Shown here in pieces: positions 8,917-17,816 of a stretch of 64,000 bases of DNA (positions are counted from its first letter, which is position 1; every line of letters starts with the position of its first letter). Source of the stretch: Neomegalonema perideroedes DSM 15528 (lineage in GTDB: Bacteria; Pseudomonadota; Alphaproteobacteria; Rhodobacterales; Rhodobacteraceae); NCBI RefSeq assembly GCF_000374145.1, contig NZ_KB893653.1, forward strand, positions 754,510 through 818,509, in the 5' to 3' direction. The position numbers and the translations under genes are program-made. The notes beneath the pieces are model-generated. The model searched no databases and was not told the DNA's origin. It saw only the letters and a list, made by a program, of their open reading frames with translations.

Positions 8917-8979
8917 GAGCTTTATGACGTCCGCGCAACGAAGCTTCAAAGAACCTCCGGACCGGCGCGCGGGCGGGGA

Positions 8980-9180
8980 TCAGACCTCGCCCTCGCCGAC
9001 CTCGCGGGAGGGGATGTCCGTTTCTTCGCCGGGGATGCGGTAGTCGCCGCGCAGCCAGCGCGCCAAATCCAGATCGGCGCAGCGCTTCGAGCAGAAAGGA
9101 CGCCAGCGCCTCAGGCCCGGCGCCCCGCAATGCGGACAAAGCCCGCCCGTCGGCTGCTGATCGGGAGAAAGTTCGGTCAT
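8980..9180 (-). CDS. yacG: DNA gyrase inhibitor YacG (zinc-binding)
   Basis: A 66-residue zinc protein. CPHCG at about residues 15-19 and FCSKRCADLDLARWL at about 29-43 supply the four zinc cysteines and the YacG signature; GDYRIPGEE follows. In E. coli YacG binds GyrB and blocks DNA binding. Its ATG overlaps the stop of the RNase E/G gene by 4 bases, so it is the last gene of the infA-maf-RNase E/G-yacG run. The acidic tail is unremarkable. Confidence 0.93.
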   Translation of the reverse strand: MTELSPDQQPTGGLCPHCGAPGLRRWRPFCSKRCADLDLARWLRGDYRIPGEETDIPSREVGEGEV

Positions 9181-10241
9181 GGCGCGCCTCCGAGTTCGGC
9201 GAGCGCGGCGGAGAGCGCAGGGCGGTCGCGCCGCCGCGTCGCCTCGAAAAAGCCGAGCGGGCCCCAGCCGAGCGGCCGCCAGGCCGGATCATGGGCCGCG
9301 CCCAGAACCTTGGCCAGACCCGCGCGGTCAGCCTCGCCCAGATCTCCGGCGAAGTCCACCGCCACCGCTCCGCCGAGGCCCAGCAGCCGCAGCCGTCGCG
9401 GAATCTCGCGCGCCGCCGCCCGGTTGACGCCCATGCGGTCGGCGCCCGCGTTCACGTCCACCGCGATCAGCGCGAGGGTCGGCTCGATCTTCATCCAGCC
9501 GCCGCCGCTCAGGGAGATCTGCGGCGCGGTCAGATCGGCGAGGCGGGAATCCAGATCCCAAGCCTCCATGAGCGAGCCCTCGAAGAGCCGCGCCTCCGGG
9601 ATCTCCGCCGCCGCGCCCGCGTCGGCGAGCAGATCGGCGCCGCGCCAAAGCTCGGCGGCGCGGGCGAAGAGCCCCGGACCCGCCTTCAGCCGTCGCGGAG
9701 GCCCGGAGGCGGCTTCGGCCTCCAGAGCGCGATATTCTCCGACCAGCCGCGCCGCCTTGGCCCGCAGAGCCTCCGGCGCGAGCTTCGCCGCCTCGGTGCG
9801 GATGACGAAGCCGCCCTCCGCCGCGAAAGGCGCGAGGGCCGCCTGCAGCGCCTTGCGGGCCGCCGGGTCTTCGATCTTGCGCGAGACGTTGATTCCGGGC
9901 GTCTGGGGCGTGAAGACCAGCCAAGGCCCCCCCAAATCCGCGCCGATCCGGCAGCGCGCCGCCTTATCGCCCTCCGCGGGGCGCTGGACGGCGATCAGCA
10001 GCCGCGCGCCGGGCGTCAGGGCTCCGCCGCCGGTGAGGAAGCCGTCTTCGCCGCCGATGTCGAGGAAGGCCGCGTCCAGACGCGGCGCGACGCTCTCCAC
10101 CTTGGCGATATGGAGGTCGCCCGGTCCGGCGCGCTCCTGAGCGGAGGCGGAGCGCAGGAAAAGATCCTCCAGCCTGCCGTCGACGATCAGCGCCGCGAGG
10201 TCGCGGCGGGCGTCGCGGCTGAAGAGGGCGCTCCGGCTCAT
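9177..10241 (-). CDS. Ribonuclease E/G family protein (short form)
   Basis: A 354-residue endoribonuclease of the RNase E/G family, acting on RNA in the cytoplasm. An S1-like N-terminal part (HIAKVESVAPRLDAAFLDIG, residues 44-63) precedes the catalytic core with TPQTPGINVSRKI, and the two metal-binding acids Asp262 (AVDVNAG) and Asp296 (AVDFAGD). It is shorter than E. coli RNase G (489): it ends soon after the DNase-I-like part and lacks the zinc-link and small domain. The ATG at 10241 shares 4 bases with the maf stop. This short version beside maf and yacG is seen in many Alphaproteobacteria; a full RNase E is expected elsewhere. Confidence 0.88.
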   Translation of the reverse strand: MSRSALFSRDARRDLAALIVDGRLEDLFLRSASAQERAGPGDLHIAKVESVAPRLDAAFLDIGGEDGFLTGGGALTPGARLLIAVQRPAEGDKAARCRIGADLGGPWLVFTPQTPGINVSRKIEDPAARKALQAALAPFAAEGGFVIRTEAAKLAPEALRAKAARLVGEYRALEAEAASGPPRRLKAGPGLFARAAELWRGADLLADAGAAAEIPEARLFEGSLMEAWDLDSRLADLTAPQISLSGGGWMKIEPTLALIAVDVNAGADRMGVNRAAAREIPRRLRLLGLGGAVAVDFAGDLGEADRAGLAKVLGAAHDPAWRPLGWGPLGFFEATRRRDRPALSAALAELGGAP

Positions 10242-10837
10242 GCCGCGAGGGGGGCGGGGGGCCGCCAGCCCGCCGCTTCGAGCAGCCCCGCCGTCTCGGC
10301 CAGAGGCAGCCCGACCACGGCGCTGTAGGAGCCGTTGAGCCAAGGCGCGAAAGCCGCCGCCCGGCCTTGAATGGCGTAGCCGCCCGCTTTGCCGCGCCAT
10401 TCGCCCGAGGCGAGGTAATCCTCGATCTCGGCGGAGGAGAGGCGTTTGAAGCGCAGGACGCTTTCGACCGTGCGGGACCAATGGCGGGAATCGCGCATGC
10501 GGATCAGCCGGACGGCGGTGATCACGCGATGCCGACGCCCGGAAAGCCGCTCCAGATGGCGGCGGGCCTCGGCTTCGTCGGCGGGCTTGTCGAGGAGGCG
10601 GCGCCCCATGCAGACCGCCGTGTCGGCGGCGAGGATCAATTCCTCGGGCGCGGCCGACTCCGCCGCCTTCAGCGCCTTTTCATGGGCGAGGCGTTCGGCG
10701 TAGGGGCGGGGAAGCTCGCCCGGAAAAAGGGATTCGTCGATCTCGGCGGGCGCGATCCGCGCGGGAGGCACCCCGATCTGCGCGAGCAAGGCGGCTCGGC
10801 GCGGCGATGCGCTCGCCAGAACCAGCCGCGCATCCAT
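10238..10837 (-). CDS. maf: Maf-family nucleotide pyrophosphatase
   Basis: A 199-residue Maf/YhdE-type nucleoside-triphosphate pyrophosphatase that hydrolyses non-canonical or dTTP/UTP-type nucleotides. LASASPRRAALL at the N-terminus binds the nucleotide phosphates, EKALKA and LAADTAVCMG carry the metal-binding acids, and GKAGGYAIQG is the second signature. It starts 2 bases after the infA stop and overlaps the RNase E/G start by 4 bases, so the three are translated from one message. Confidence 0.93.
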   Translation of the reverse strand: MDARLVLASASPRRAALLAQIGVPPARIAPAEIDESLFPGELPRPYAERLAHEKALKAAESAAPEELILAADTAVCMGRRLLDKPADEAEARRHLERLSGRRHRVITAVRLIRMRDSRHWSRTVESVLRFKRLSSAEIEDYLASGEWRGKAGGYAIQGRAAAFAPWLNGSYSAVVGLPLAETAGLLEAAGWRPPAPLAA

Positions 10838-10839
10838 GT

Positions 10840-11058
10840 TCAGCGGAAACGATAGGTGATGCGGCCCTTGGTCAGATCATAGGGCGTCATCTCGACCTGA
10901 ACCTTGTCGCCGGCCAGAACGCGGATGCGGTTCTTGCGCAGCTTGCCCGCCGTATGGGCGATGATCTCGTGGCCGTTCTCCAGCTTCACGCGGAAGGTCG
11001 CATTGGGCAACAATTCCGACACGACGCCGGGAAACTCGAGCGTCTCTTCTTTCGACAT
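10840..11058 (-). CDS. infA: Translation initiation factor IF-1
   Basis: IF-1 binds the ribosomal A site of the 30S subunit during initiation. The 72-residue OB-fold is complete and near-canonical: [22 protein letters not shown], then [19 protein letters not shown] and [14 protein letters not shown]. It begins the infA-maf-RNase E/G-yacG set. The 106 bases upstream probably hold its promoter. The low-molecular-weight phosphatase often found between UPF0262 and infA in relatives is absent here. Confidence 0.98.
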   Translation of the reverse strand: MSKEETLEFPGVVSELLPNATFRVKLENGHEIIAHTAGKLRKNRIRVLAGDKVQVEMTPYDLTKGRITYRFR

Positions 11059-11164
11059 GCAGATTCCGTCATTGGGAGGGCGGCGCAGGGCTGCGCCCGC
11101 CGAGGGCGTAAATGACCTCTGGCGCGAAAAAATGCAAGCGTCGCGTGACGAATCGGCCGCAGGA

Positions 11165-11656
11165 TCAGCCGCGATATTGCAGCGCCGCCAGCAAAGTGAA
11201 CAGTCGTCGCGCCGCGTTCTCGTCGAGGATCAGCCGCTCCGCCAGCTTTTCGCGCAGGAGCGCCGCGCCTTCGTCATGGGCGGCGCGGCGGGCCTCGTCG
11301 AAACGCTCGATCTCGGCGACGGGCAGATTGCGCACCGCCGAGACGTAGCCTTCGCAATAAGCCGCGTAATCCTTGAGGATCTTGCGGAAGGAGGCGATGG
11401 AGAGGTCGATCTCCGCCGCCTTGGCGCCCTCCGCCGTGGTGAGGAGCAAAGTCAGGCTCCGCGCCCGCAGCCCGAGCGTCAGGCGCCAAGGGCCGGGCGG
11501 GGGCGAGGGCTCGGCTTCGGTGGGGCGCAAGCCGAGGGCCGCGTTCTCCACGAGGTCGTAAATGGCGATGCGCCGCTCCATCTCGCCCTCGGGCGAGGCG
11601 GCGCCGTCGCCGTCGAGGACCACCTCGATCAGACGTCCTGAGGGGGCTTCCGTCAT
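11165..11656 (-). CDS. UPF0262 family protein
   Basis: A 163-residue protein of unknown function conserved in Alphaproteobacteria, almost always downstream of hisD. Recognisable parts are [13 protein letters not shown] near residue 27, [23 protein letters not shown] near 88-110 and [16 protein letters not shown] near 116-131. The ATG at 11656 shares ATGA with the hisD stop, which fixes the start. No catalytic motif can be named. Confidence 0.88.
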   Translation of the reverse strand: MTEAPSGRLIEVVLDGDGAASPEGEMERRIAIYDLVENAALGLRPTEAEPSPPPGPWRLTLGLRARSLTLLLTTAEGAKAAEIDLSIASFRKILKDYAAYCEGYVSAVRNLPVAEIERFDEARRAAHDEGAALLREKLAERLILDENAARRLFTLLAALQYRG

Positions 11657-12960
11657 GCCGGGCCTCCATTGCCGAGCCGCAGGCTCACCGAAGCCCCATG
11701 GGCCTGCAAGCCTTCGGCCGAAGCCAGCCGCGCCGCCGCCGGACCTATGGCCGCCAGAGCCTCCGGCCCGGCCTTGAGCAGGCTGGTGCGCTTGAGGAAG
11801 TCCAGAACCGAAAGCCCGGAGGCGAAACGCGCCGTGCGGTCGGTGGGGAGGACGTGATTCGGCCCGCCGACGTAATCGCCGAGGGCTTCGGGCGTATGGA
11901 GCCCCATGAAGATCGCGCCCGCATGGCGGATCTGGGCCGCGAGGGCCTCGGGATCGGCCACGCAGAGCTGAAGATGCTCCGGCGCGAGGCGGTCGGAGAG
12001 GGCGGCGGCCTCGGTCAGATCCCGCACGAGGAGGATCGCGCCGTGCTTCTCCCAACTCGCGGCGGCGATCTCGCGGCGGGGCAGGGTCTTCAGCGCCCGC
12101 CCGACGGCTTGGGCCACGGCCTCGCCGTAAGACTCGTCCAGCACGATGAGGATGGATTGCGCCGATTCGTCATGCTCGGCCTGAGCCAGCAGGTCCATGG
12201 CGATCCAATCGGGATCGGCGTCGGATTCGGCGATCACCAGCACCTCGGAAGGCCCGGCGATGGAATCGATGCCCACCCGCCCGAAGACCTGGCGCTTGGC
12301 CTCGGCGACATAGGCGTTGCCCGGCCCGGTGATCTTATCCACCGGCTTGAGCGGCCCCGCGCCATAGGCGAAGGCGCCCACCGCCTGAGCCCCGCCGATG
12401 CGGTAGATCTCGCTCACCCCGGCCAGACGCGCCGCCGCCAGAGCCAGCGGATTCAAGGCGCCGTCGGGGGCGGGCATGCAGATGGCGATTCGCCGGACGC
12501 CCGCCACCTGCGCCGGGACGGCGTTCATCAGCACTGAAGAAGGATAGCTCGCCTTGCCGCCGGGCACGTAAAGCCCGACCGAATCCAGAGCCGTCCAGCG
12601 CCAGCCGAGCTCCACCCCGGCCTCGTCGGTCCAGCGGGCGTCCGGGGGGATCTGGCGCTCGTGATAGGCGCGGATGCGGGCGGCGGCCAGCTCCAGCGCC
12701 GCGAGATCCTCGGGCGCGCAGGAGGCCGCGGCCGCCTCGACCTCCTCAGGCGAGACCGCGAGGGTCTCCGGAGTCAGGCGGAGGCGGTCGAATTTGGCGG
12801 TGGCCTCGATCACGGCCTCGGCGCCGCGCGCGCGCACGTCCTCAAGGATGGCGCGCACCGCTCCGGCGACGTCGGGCGCGGCCTCGCGCTTCTGATCGAG
12901 CAGAGCCTGAAAGCGCGTTTCGAAATCCGCCGCGCGGGTGGAGAGGCTCACGGGCATCAT
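11653..12960 (-). CDS. hisD: Histidinol dehydrogenase
   Basis: HisD oxidises L-histidinol to L-histidine in two NAD-dependent steps using zinc. Signature stretches are GLYVPGGKASYPSSVLMN, KITGPGNAYVAEAKRQVFG and GIDSIAGPSEVLV; AEHDESAQ and APEHLQL carry the zinc and catalytic histidines. At 435 residues it is full length. ATG 12960 overlaps the upstream DUF2948 stop by 4 bases; an ATG one codon later is also possible. Other his genes are not nearby; hisD in the murA-infA block is common in this class. Confidence 0.96.
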   Translation of the reverse strand: MMPVSLSTRAADFETRFQALLDQKREAAPDVAGAVRAILEDVRARGAEAVIEATAKFDRLRLTPETLAVSPEEVEAAAASCAPEDLAALELAAARIRAYHERQIPPDARWTDEAGVELGWRWTALDSVGLYVPGGKASYPSSVLMNAVPAQVAGVRRIAICMPAPDGALNPLALAAARLAGVSEIYRIGGAQAVGAFAYGAGPLKPVDKITGPGNAYVAEAKRQVFGRVGIDSIAGPSEVLVIAESDADPDWIAMDLLAQAEHDESAQSILIVLDESYGEAVAQAVGRALKTLPRREIAAASWEKHGAILLVRDLTEAAALSDRLAPEHLQLCVADPEALAAQIRHAGAIFMGLHTPEALGDYVGGPNHVLPTDRTARFASGLSVLDFLKRTSLLKAGPEALAAIGPAAARLASAEGLQAHGASVSLRLGNGGPA

Positions 12961-13532
12961 TCGGCCCCTTTCGTCTTGAACAGCCGCCTGAGAAGGCCCT
13001 CGCGCGCCAAGGTCATGTTCTGAGCATGGCGGGGGCGATGGGCGGCGGCGCGCGGCGGCGCCAGATCGGTCAGGCTGGCCTCCAGAGCCTCCACTTTCAG
13101 CCGGAAGGCCGCGCCGCCCGAGCAGAGCAGCAGGATTTCTCCGCCGGGGCTGCGCGCGGGGGCGCCGGACTCTTCGTCGGCGGGCTCGGCGCCGGAGGCC
13201 GGATCGCGGCGGAACTCCACGGAGAGCAGATTCAGCGCCGTCGAATTCGTCGAGGACGGGCCGCCGGGCCTGAGGCCCTTCGCCTGAGCGCTCCGCACGT
13301 TCTCGAAGGCGAGGGCGGCGAGCACGCGCTCGTCGCGCTCGGCCTCCTCCCAGCGGAAGCGCTGGAGCGGCAGAAGAAAGCGCCTTTCGGCGGCGTTCCA
13401 CCGGACGTCTCCGACGCGCCCCACGGCGTCCTGAAGCAAAGCCGAAAGGATCTCCAGATCCTCGGGCTCCTGCGCGCGCAGCCTCAGGCCGCGCGGCGCG
13501 ACGGCCTGAGGCCGCCGATCCGCCTGCGTCAT
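12957..13532 (-). CDS. DUF2948 family protein
   Basis: A 191-residue protein of unknown function found between murA and hisD in Alphaproteobacteria. Family features visible are LRLRAQEPEDLEILSALLQDA, DVRWNAAERRFLLPLQRFRWE and a tail with HRPRHAQNMT. The ATG at 13532 has GGGGGA about 8 bases upstream; 44 further residues open upstream are compositionally odd and are left out. The stop overlaps hisD by 4 bases. Confidence 0.85.
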   Translation of the reverse strand: MTQADRRPQAVAPRGLRLRAQEPEDLEILSALLQDAVGRVGDVRWNAAERRFLLPLQRFRWEEAERDERVLAALAFENVRSAQAKGLRPGGPSSTNSTALNLLSVEFRRDPASGAEPADEESGAPARSPGGEILLLCSGGAAFRLKVEALEASLTDLAPPRAAAHRPRHAQNMTLAREGLLRRLFKTKGAE

Positions 13533-13569
13533 GACTTCGTCCCCCAAATTCCGCCCGATCCTCTGGGGA

Positions 13570-14871
13570 TCAGGCGACCGCGGCGCGCGCGGCGGTCGTC
13601 GGCTGATCCCGCAGACGCCGGATCTCGGCGCCGCAGGCCGAAAGCTTGGCCTCCAGCCGCTCATAGCCGCGATCCAGATGATAGACGCGGCTGACGATGG
13701 TTTCGCCCTCGGCGGCGAGCCCCGCCAGAATCAGCCCGATGGAGGCGCGCAGATCGGTCGCCATGACCGGCGCGCCCTTCAGACGCTCCACGCCCTTCAC
13801 CAGAGCCGAGCCGCCATGCACCTCGATGCGGGCGCCCATGCGGGTCAGCTCCGGAGCATGCATGAAGCGGTTTTCGAAAATGGTCTCCTCGATGCGGCTT
13901 TCGCCCTCGGCCATGGTGAGCAGCGCCATCATCTGGGCCTGAAGATCGGTCGGGAAGCCGGGGAAGGGCGCGGTTTCAATATCCACGGCCCGCAGACGCT
14001 CGCCCGGCTTGCGCGAGACGCGCAGGCCCCGCGGCGAATCCTCGATGGAGACGCCCGCCGCCTCCATGCGCTCGATCAGCGCCCCCACGAGGTCGCGCCG
14101 CGCGCCGAGGATCTCGACGGAGCCCCCCGCGACGGCCGGCGCCAGCATATAGCTGCCCATTTCGATGCGGTCGGGGAGGACGCGGTGATTGGCGCCGCGC
14201 AGACGCTCCACGCCCTGAATCCGGATGGTCGAGGAGCCTTCGCCCTCGATCCGGGCGCCCATGGCCCGCAGGCATTCCGCCAGATCGACGATCTCCGGCT
14301 CGCGGGCGGCGTTCTCCAGCACGGTTTCGCCCTTGGCCAGCACCGCCGCCATGAGCAGATTCTCCGTCGCGCCCACCGAGACCACCGGCGAGACGATCCG
14401 CGCGCCCTTCAGCCCGCCGGGGGCCTCGGCGAAGACGTAGCCCTCGCGCAGGTCGAGCTGCGCGCCCAGAGCCTCCAGACCCTTGAGATGCAGATCCACC
14501 GGACGCGCCCCGATGGCGCAGCCGCCCGGAAGCGAAACCTGCGCCTTATGCTCGCGGGCCAGCAGCGGCCCCAGCACGAGGATGCTCGCGCGCATCTTGC
14601 GCACCACGTCGTAAGGCGCGACGCAGCTTTCGATGGCCGAAGCCCGCAAGGAGAGCTGGCCCACCACCCGGTCGCGCCAGACCTCGACGCCCAAGCCTCC
14701 GAGCAGCGCCCCCATGGTCGCCACGTCGGCGAGGGCCGGAGCGTTGAGCAGGGTCAAAGGCTCGTCGGTCAGGATCGCGGCGGCCATGAGCGGCAAGGCG
14801 GCGTTCTTGGCGCCGCTGACCGGGATTTCGCCGAAAAGCGGCTTGCCGCCGCGCAATGCGATTCTGTCCAT
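13570..14871 (-). CDS. murA: UDP-N-acetylglucosamine 1-carboxyvinyltransferase MurA
   Basis: MurA adds enolpyruvate from PEP to UDP-GlcNAc, the first committed step of peptidoglycan synthesis in the cytoplasm. The inside-out alpha/beta barrel begins [20 protein letters not shown]; the active-site loop is [11 protein letters not shown] with Cys118, the fosfomycin target residue. At 433 residues it is slightly longer than E. coli MurA (419). It heads the minus-strand murA-DUF2948-hisD-UPF0262 run; the 37-base gap before DUF2948 suggests cotranscription. Confidence 0.97.
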   Translation of the reverse strand: MDRIALRGGKPLFGEIPVSGAKNAALPLMAAAILTDEPLTLLNAPALADVATMGALLGGLGVEVWRDRVVGQLSLRASAIESCVAPYDVVRKMRASILVLGPLLAREHKAQVSLPGGCAIGARPVDLHLKGLEALGAQLDLREGYVFAEAPGGLKGARIVSPVVSVGATENLLMAAVLAKGETVLENAAREPEIVDLAECLRAMGARIEGEGSSTIRIQGVERLRGANHRVLPDRIEMGSYMLAPAVAGGSVEILGARRDLVGALIERMEAAGVSIEDSPRGLRVSRKPGERLRAVDIETAPFPGFPTDLQAQMMALLTMAEGESRIEETIFENRFMHAPELTRMGARIEVHGGSALVKGVERLKGAPVMATDLRASIGLILAGLAAEGETIVSRVYHLDRGYERLEAKLSACGAEIRRLRDQPTTAARAAVA

Positions 14872-14982
14872 GGGTGGGTCCGTCTCCGCGGTGAGGATGT
14901 CATGACGCCGTTCAGGCTACGGTCATCCTCCTTAACGACCTGTTGCTTTCGTCTTAGGGCCGATGCGGAGCGAGGGCAAGAA

Positions 14983-15150
14983 TCAAGCTGAGGAGCCGTC
15001 TTCCTCCGGGGGCGCCTCCGGCTTGGCCTCTTCTTCGGCGCGGCCCCGCGCCTGAGCCTTGCGGCGGCGCAGATTGGCCCGCAGCTCCGCCGCCAGACGC
15101 GCCGCCCGCTCGGATTTGGAATCGGGGGTTTTGGGAGTCTCGCCGCTCAT
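14983..15150 (-). CDS. Small basic/acidic conserved protein (55 aa)
   Basis: A 55-residue reading frame whose ATG shares ATGA with the stop of the upstream MFS gene. It has a helical, highly basic middle (RAARLAAELRANLRRRKAQ, residues 15-33) followed by an acidic Glu/Pro-rich tail. The composition, coupling and position just before murA argue that it is real. Small proteins with this RAARLAAxLRANLRRRKAQ pattern occur in Alphaproteobacteria, but no function is known to me. No membrane segment or cysteine is present. Confidence 0.65.
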   Translation of the reverse strand: MSGETPKTPDSKSERAARLAAELRANLRRRKAQARGRAEEEAKPEAPPEEDGSSA

Positions 15151-16370
15151 GACGTCTTCTCCTGAGCCTCGGGCGGATGGCGCGGCGCGAGAGCGTAGAT
15201 CAGCACGGCGCCCGACAAAGCCGCCGCATAGGCCCAGAAGACCGCGCCGTAAGCCAGAGCGGGAACCCCGAGCCCGCGCAAATCCGAGACGAGCGCGCCG
15301 GTCAGCGCCTGCCCGAGGCCCAAACCGCCGATGGAGAGGAAATTCATCAGCGTCACGCCTTGCCCGACCAGCCTTTCCGGCAGGAATCGCCGCGCATGGC
15401 CCAGATGCACGCCGAAGGACAGGCCGACCATGCCGATCAGCCCGAGCAGGACCACCGAGAGCGTCATGGAGCGATCCGCGAAAAAGGCGAGGACGCCGCA
15501 GAGGAGGGCCGTGATCCCCGCGCCGGGCAGCACCACCCCTTTCTGCGAGCCCGCCAGACGATCCAGCGGCGCATAGAGGAAAGAGCCCAGAGTCATGGCG
15601 GCGGCCATGACGAGGATCGCCAGACCCAGAGATTCGCCGCTCAATCCGAAAACCTCATTGAGGTAAGGTCCGGCCCAAAGCCCGCGAATCCCCGCCGGAA
15701 CCGCATAGCTCACGAGGAAAAGCGGCATCATCGGCCAAAGCGCCTTGATCTTCAGCACCTCGAGGAAGCCGCTCAGACCCGGCGCCGCGCCCTCTTTGGG
15801 CGGCGGCGGATCGCGCACCAAGGCCCAGATCGCCAGAGCCCCCACGCCGGAGATCGCGGCCAGAGCCCAGATCGTCCCGCGCCATCCAAGCTCCTCCATG
15901 GCGAAGGAGAGCGGCGCGGCGCTCACCAGATTGCCCAGAGCCCCCACCCCGAGCAGCGTCGAGGAGAGAAAGGCGAAGCGCGCGGGCGGCATGGTCCGGG
16001 CGTAGATGTAGAGGCTGGCCATATAGATCGGCGCGCAGCCGACGCCGATCAGCCCCATGGCGAGAGTCACATGCCAGGGCGCCGTCGCCTGAGAAAACGC
16101 CGCCAGACCCGCCAGACAGCCGAAGGCCATGATCGCGCCCGTGAGCCGCCTCGGCCCGACCTTGCCCAGCATCGCCCCGATGGGGAATTGCATCAGCGCG
16201 AAGACGAGAAAGAACATGGCCGAAGCCGGAGCGAAATCCTCCGGCGCGACGCCGAACTCTTGGGCGAGGACCGGCGTCATCACCGCGAGGCAGGCGCGAT
16301 AAAACTGACTCAGCACATAGCCGAAGGCCAGAGCGATCAGGCCCGGAAGGGCCGAAGAGACCAAAGGCAC
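15147..16370 (-). CDS. MFS transporter
   Basis: A 407-residue major facilitator with about twelve membrane helices. The first half carries the MFS loop 2-3 pattern in altered form (GAMLGKVGPRRLTGA, residues 66-80). The central loop is short (VRDPPPPKEG). No residues allow a substrate to be assigned. The ATG at 16370 lies 3 bases from the stop of the upstream aminotransferase gene, so the two are probably one operon; import or export of an amine or amino-acid substrate of that enzyme is a reasonable inference. Confidence 0.85.
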   Translation of the reverse strand: MPLVSSALPGLIALAFGYVLSQFYRACLAVMTPVLAQEFGVAPEDFAPASAMFFLVFALMQFPIGAMLGKVGPRRLTGAIMAFGCLAGLAAFSQATAPWHVTLAMGLIGVGCAPIYMASLYIYARTMPPARFAFLSSTLLGVGALGNLVSAAPLSFAMEELGWRGTIWALAAISGVGALAIWALVRDPPPPKEGAAPGLSGFLEVLKIKALWPMMPLFLVSYAVPAGIRGLWAGPYLNEVFGLSGESLGLAILVMAAAMTLGSFLYAPLDRLAGSQKGVVLPGAGITALLCGVLAFFADRSMTLSVVLLGLIGMVGLSFGVHLGHARRFLPERLVGQGVTLMNFLSIGGLGLGQALTGALVSDLRGLGVPALAYGAVFWAYAAALSGAVLIYALAPRHPPEAQEKTS

Positions 16371-16373
16371 GGC

Positions 16374-17753
16374 TTATCCTCTCAGGATGGGCAGAGCGTC
16401 GTCGAGCGCGCCTTGCAATGCGTCGAAAATCTCGTCGATCTCGGCGGGCGCGACGATCATCGGCGGGCAAATCCCGATGCTGTCCGAAGGCAGAGGCCGC
16501 AAAAGGACTCCGCGCGCCGCCGCCGCCTCATAGACCTTGAAGGCCGCCTTGGCCGCAGCGGGGAAGCTCGCGCGGGTGGTTTGATCGGCCACGATCTCCA
16601 GCCCGCCGATCAGCCCTTTGCCGCGAGTCTCGCCGACGAGGGGATGCGCCGCCAGAGCCTTCAGGCGGCTCTGGAAATGGGGCGAGACCCGCCGCACATG
16701 GCCGAGGATGTCGCGCTCCTCGTAGATCTTCAGAGTCTCCAGAGCCACGGCGGCGCAGACCGGATGTCCGCCATAGGTCAGGCCGATCCCGAAGGTTCCG
16801 AGTTCGCCGCTGCGTTTGGCGAGGACGTCGTAAATTCGGTCTGAGATGATCGTCGCGCCGATGGGCAGGAAGGCCGCCGAAAGCTGCTTGGCGCAGGTCA
16901 CGACGTCCGGCTCAAGCCCGAAGCTCTGAGAGCCCCAGAATTCGCCCGTCCGGCAAAAGCCGTTCACCACCTCGTCCGCCACGACGAGGATGTCATGTTT
17001 GCGGCAGACCGCCTGCATGGCGGGCCAATAGCCCTCTGGAGGAACCACCACGCCCCCCGCCGCCATCAGCGGCTCGCCGACGAGGGCGGCGATGGTTTCG
17101 GGGCCTTCGCGCTGAATCAGAGCCTCGAACTCCGCGACGAGCCGCGCGGTGAAATCGGCTTCGCTCTCGCCGGGACGGCCCTCGCGGTAGAAGCTCGGGC
17201 AGGTCAGACGCAAAAAGCGGTCGGAGGCGGGGAGGTCGAAGCCGTCCTGCTTATAGGCCAGCGCCGTGAGGCTCCCGGCGCCCAAGGTCACGCCGTGATA
17301 GCCCCGCGCCCGCCCGACGAGCTTCTTCTTCTCCGGGCGTCCGAGGGCGTTGTTGAAATACCAGACGGCCTGAATGGCGCATTCCATCGCCTCCGAGCCG
17401 GAATTCACGAAGAAAGGCCGATGGGCCGGAGCGGGCGCCAAAGCGCCCAGCGCCTCCGAAAGCTCGATCAGCGGCGGATGCGAGCGCTGCGCGAAGCTGC
17501 TGGAGAAGGGCAGGGCGCGCATCTGCTTCACGGCGGCTTCGACGAGCCTTTCCTCCGAGAAGCCGAGCCCCGCGCACCAGAGTCCCGCCAGCCCGTCGAT
17601 GAAGCTTTTCCCCGATTCGTCGGTGAGACGGATTCCCTCGCCCGAGACCATCACATGCGCCCCTTGGGCCTTATGGGCCTGAAGATTGGTGTAGCCGTGG
17701 AAGACGGCTTCGGCGTCGCGGGCCGAGAGCGAATTGGGGCGAGTCTGGGTCAT
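16374..17753 (-). CDS. Class III PLP-dependent aminotransferase
   Basis: An omega-amino-acid/amine aminotransferase of the acetylornithine/beta-alanine-pyruvate fold, 459 residues. NSGSEAMECAIQ (residues 117-128) binds PLP phosphate, GYHGVTLG stacks on the ring, Asp260 in VVADEVVNGFCRTG contacts the pyridine nitrogen, and Lys289 in TCAKQLSAAF forms the Schiff base. The opening FHGYTNLQAH resembles enzymes annotated as amine- or omega-amino acid-pyruvate transaminases. It forms a likely operon with the MFS transporter and lies next to a LysR regulator on the same strand. Exact substrates are unknown. Confidence 0.9.
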   Translation of the reverse strand: MTQTRPNSLSARDAEAVFHGYTNLQAHKAQGAHVMVSGEGIRLTDESGKSFIDGLAGLWCAGLGFSEERLVEAAVKQMRALPFSSSFAQRSHPPLIELSEALGALAPAPAHRPFFVNSGSEAMECAIQAVWYFNNALGRPEKKKLVGRARGYHGVTLGAGSLTALAYKQDGFDLPASDRFLRLTCPSFYREGRPGESEADFTARLVAEFEALIQREGPETIAALVGEPLMAAGGVVVPPEGYWPAMQAVCRKHDILVVADEVVNGFCRTGEFWGSQSFGLEPDVVTCAKQLSAAFLPIGATIISDRIYDVLAKRSGELGTFGIGLTYGGHPVCAAVALETLKIYEERDILGHVRRVSPHFQSRLKALAAHPLVGETRGKGLIGGLEIVADQTTRASFPAAAKAAFKVYEAAAARGVLLRPLPSDSIGICPPMIVAPAEIDEIFDALQGALDDALPILRG

Positions 17754-17816
17754 GGAAGGGGCTCCCTGGATGTCCGGGCATCCTAGGCCGGAGCCGGAGG
17801 CTTTGGGTAGTCCGAT

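Noticed and set aside
12957-13664. Longer version of the DUF2948 protein starting at 13664
   Set aside because: The extra 44 residues run into the 3' end of murA and lack a ribosome site; the ATG at 13532 fits better.
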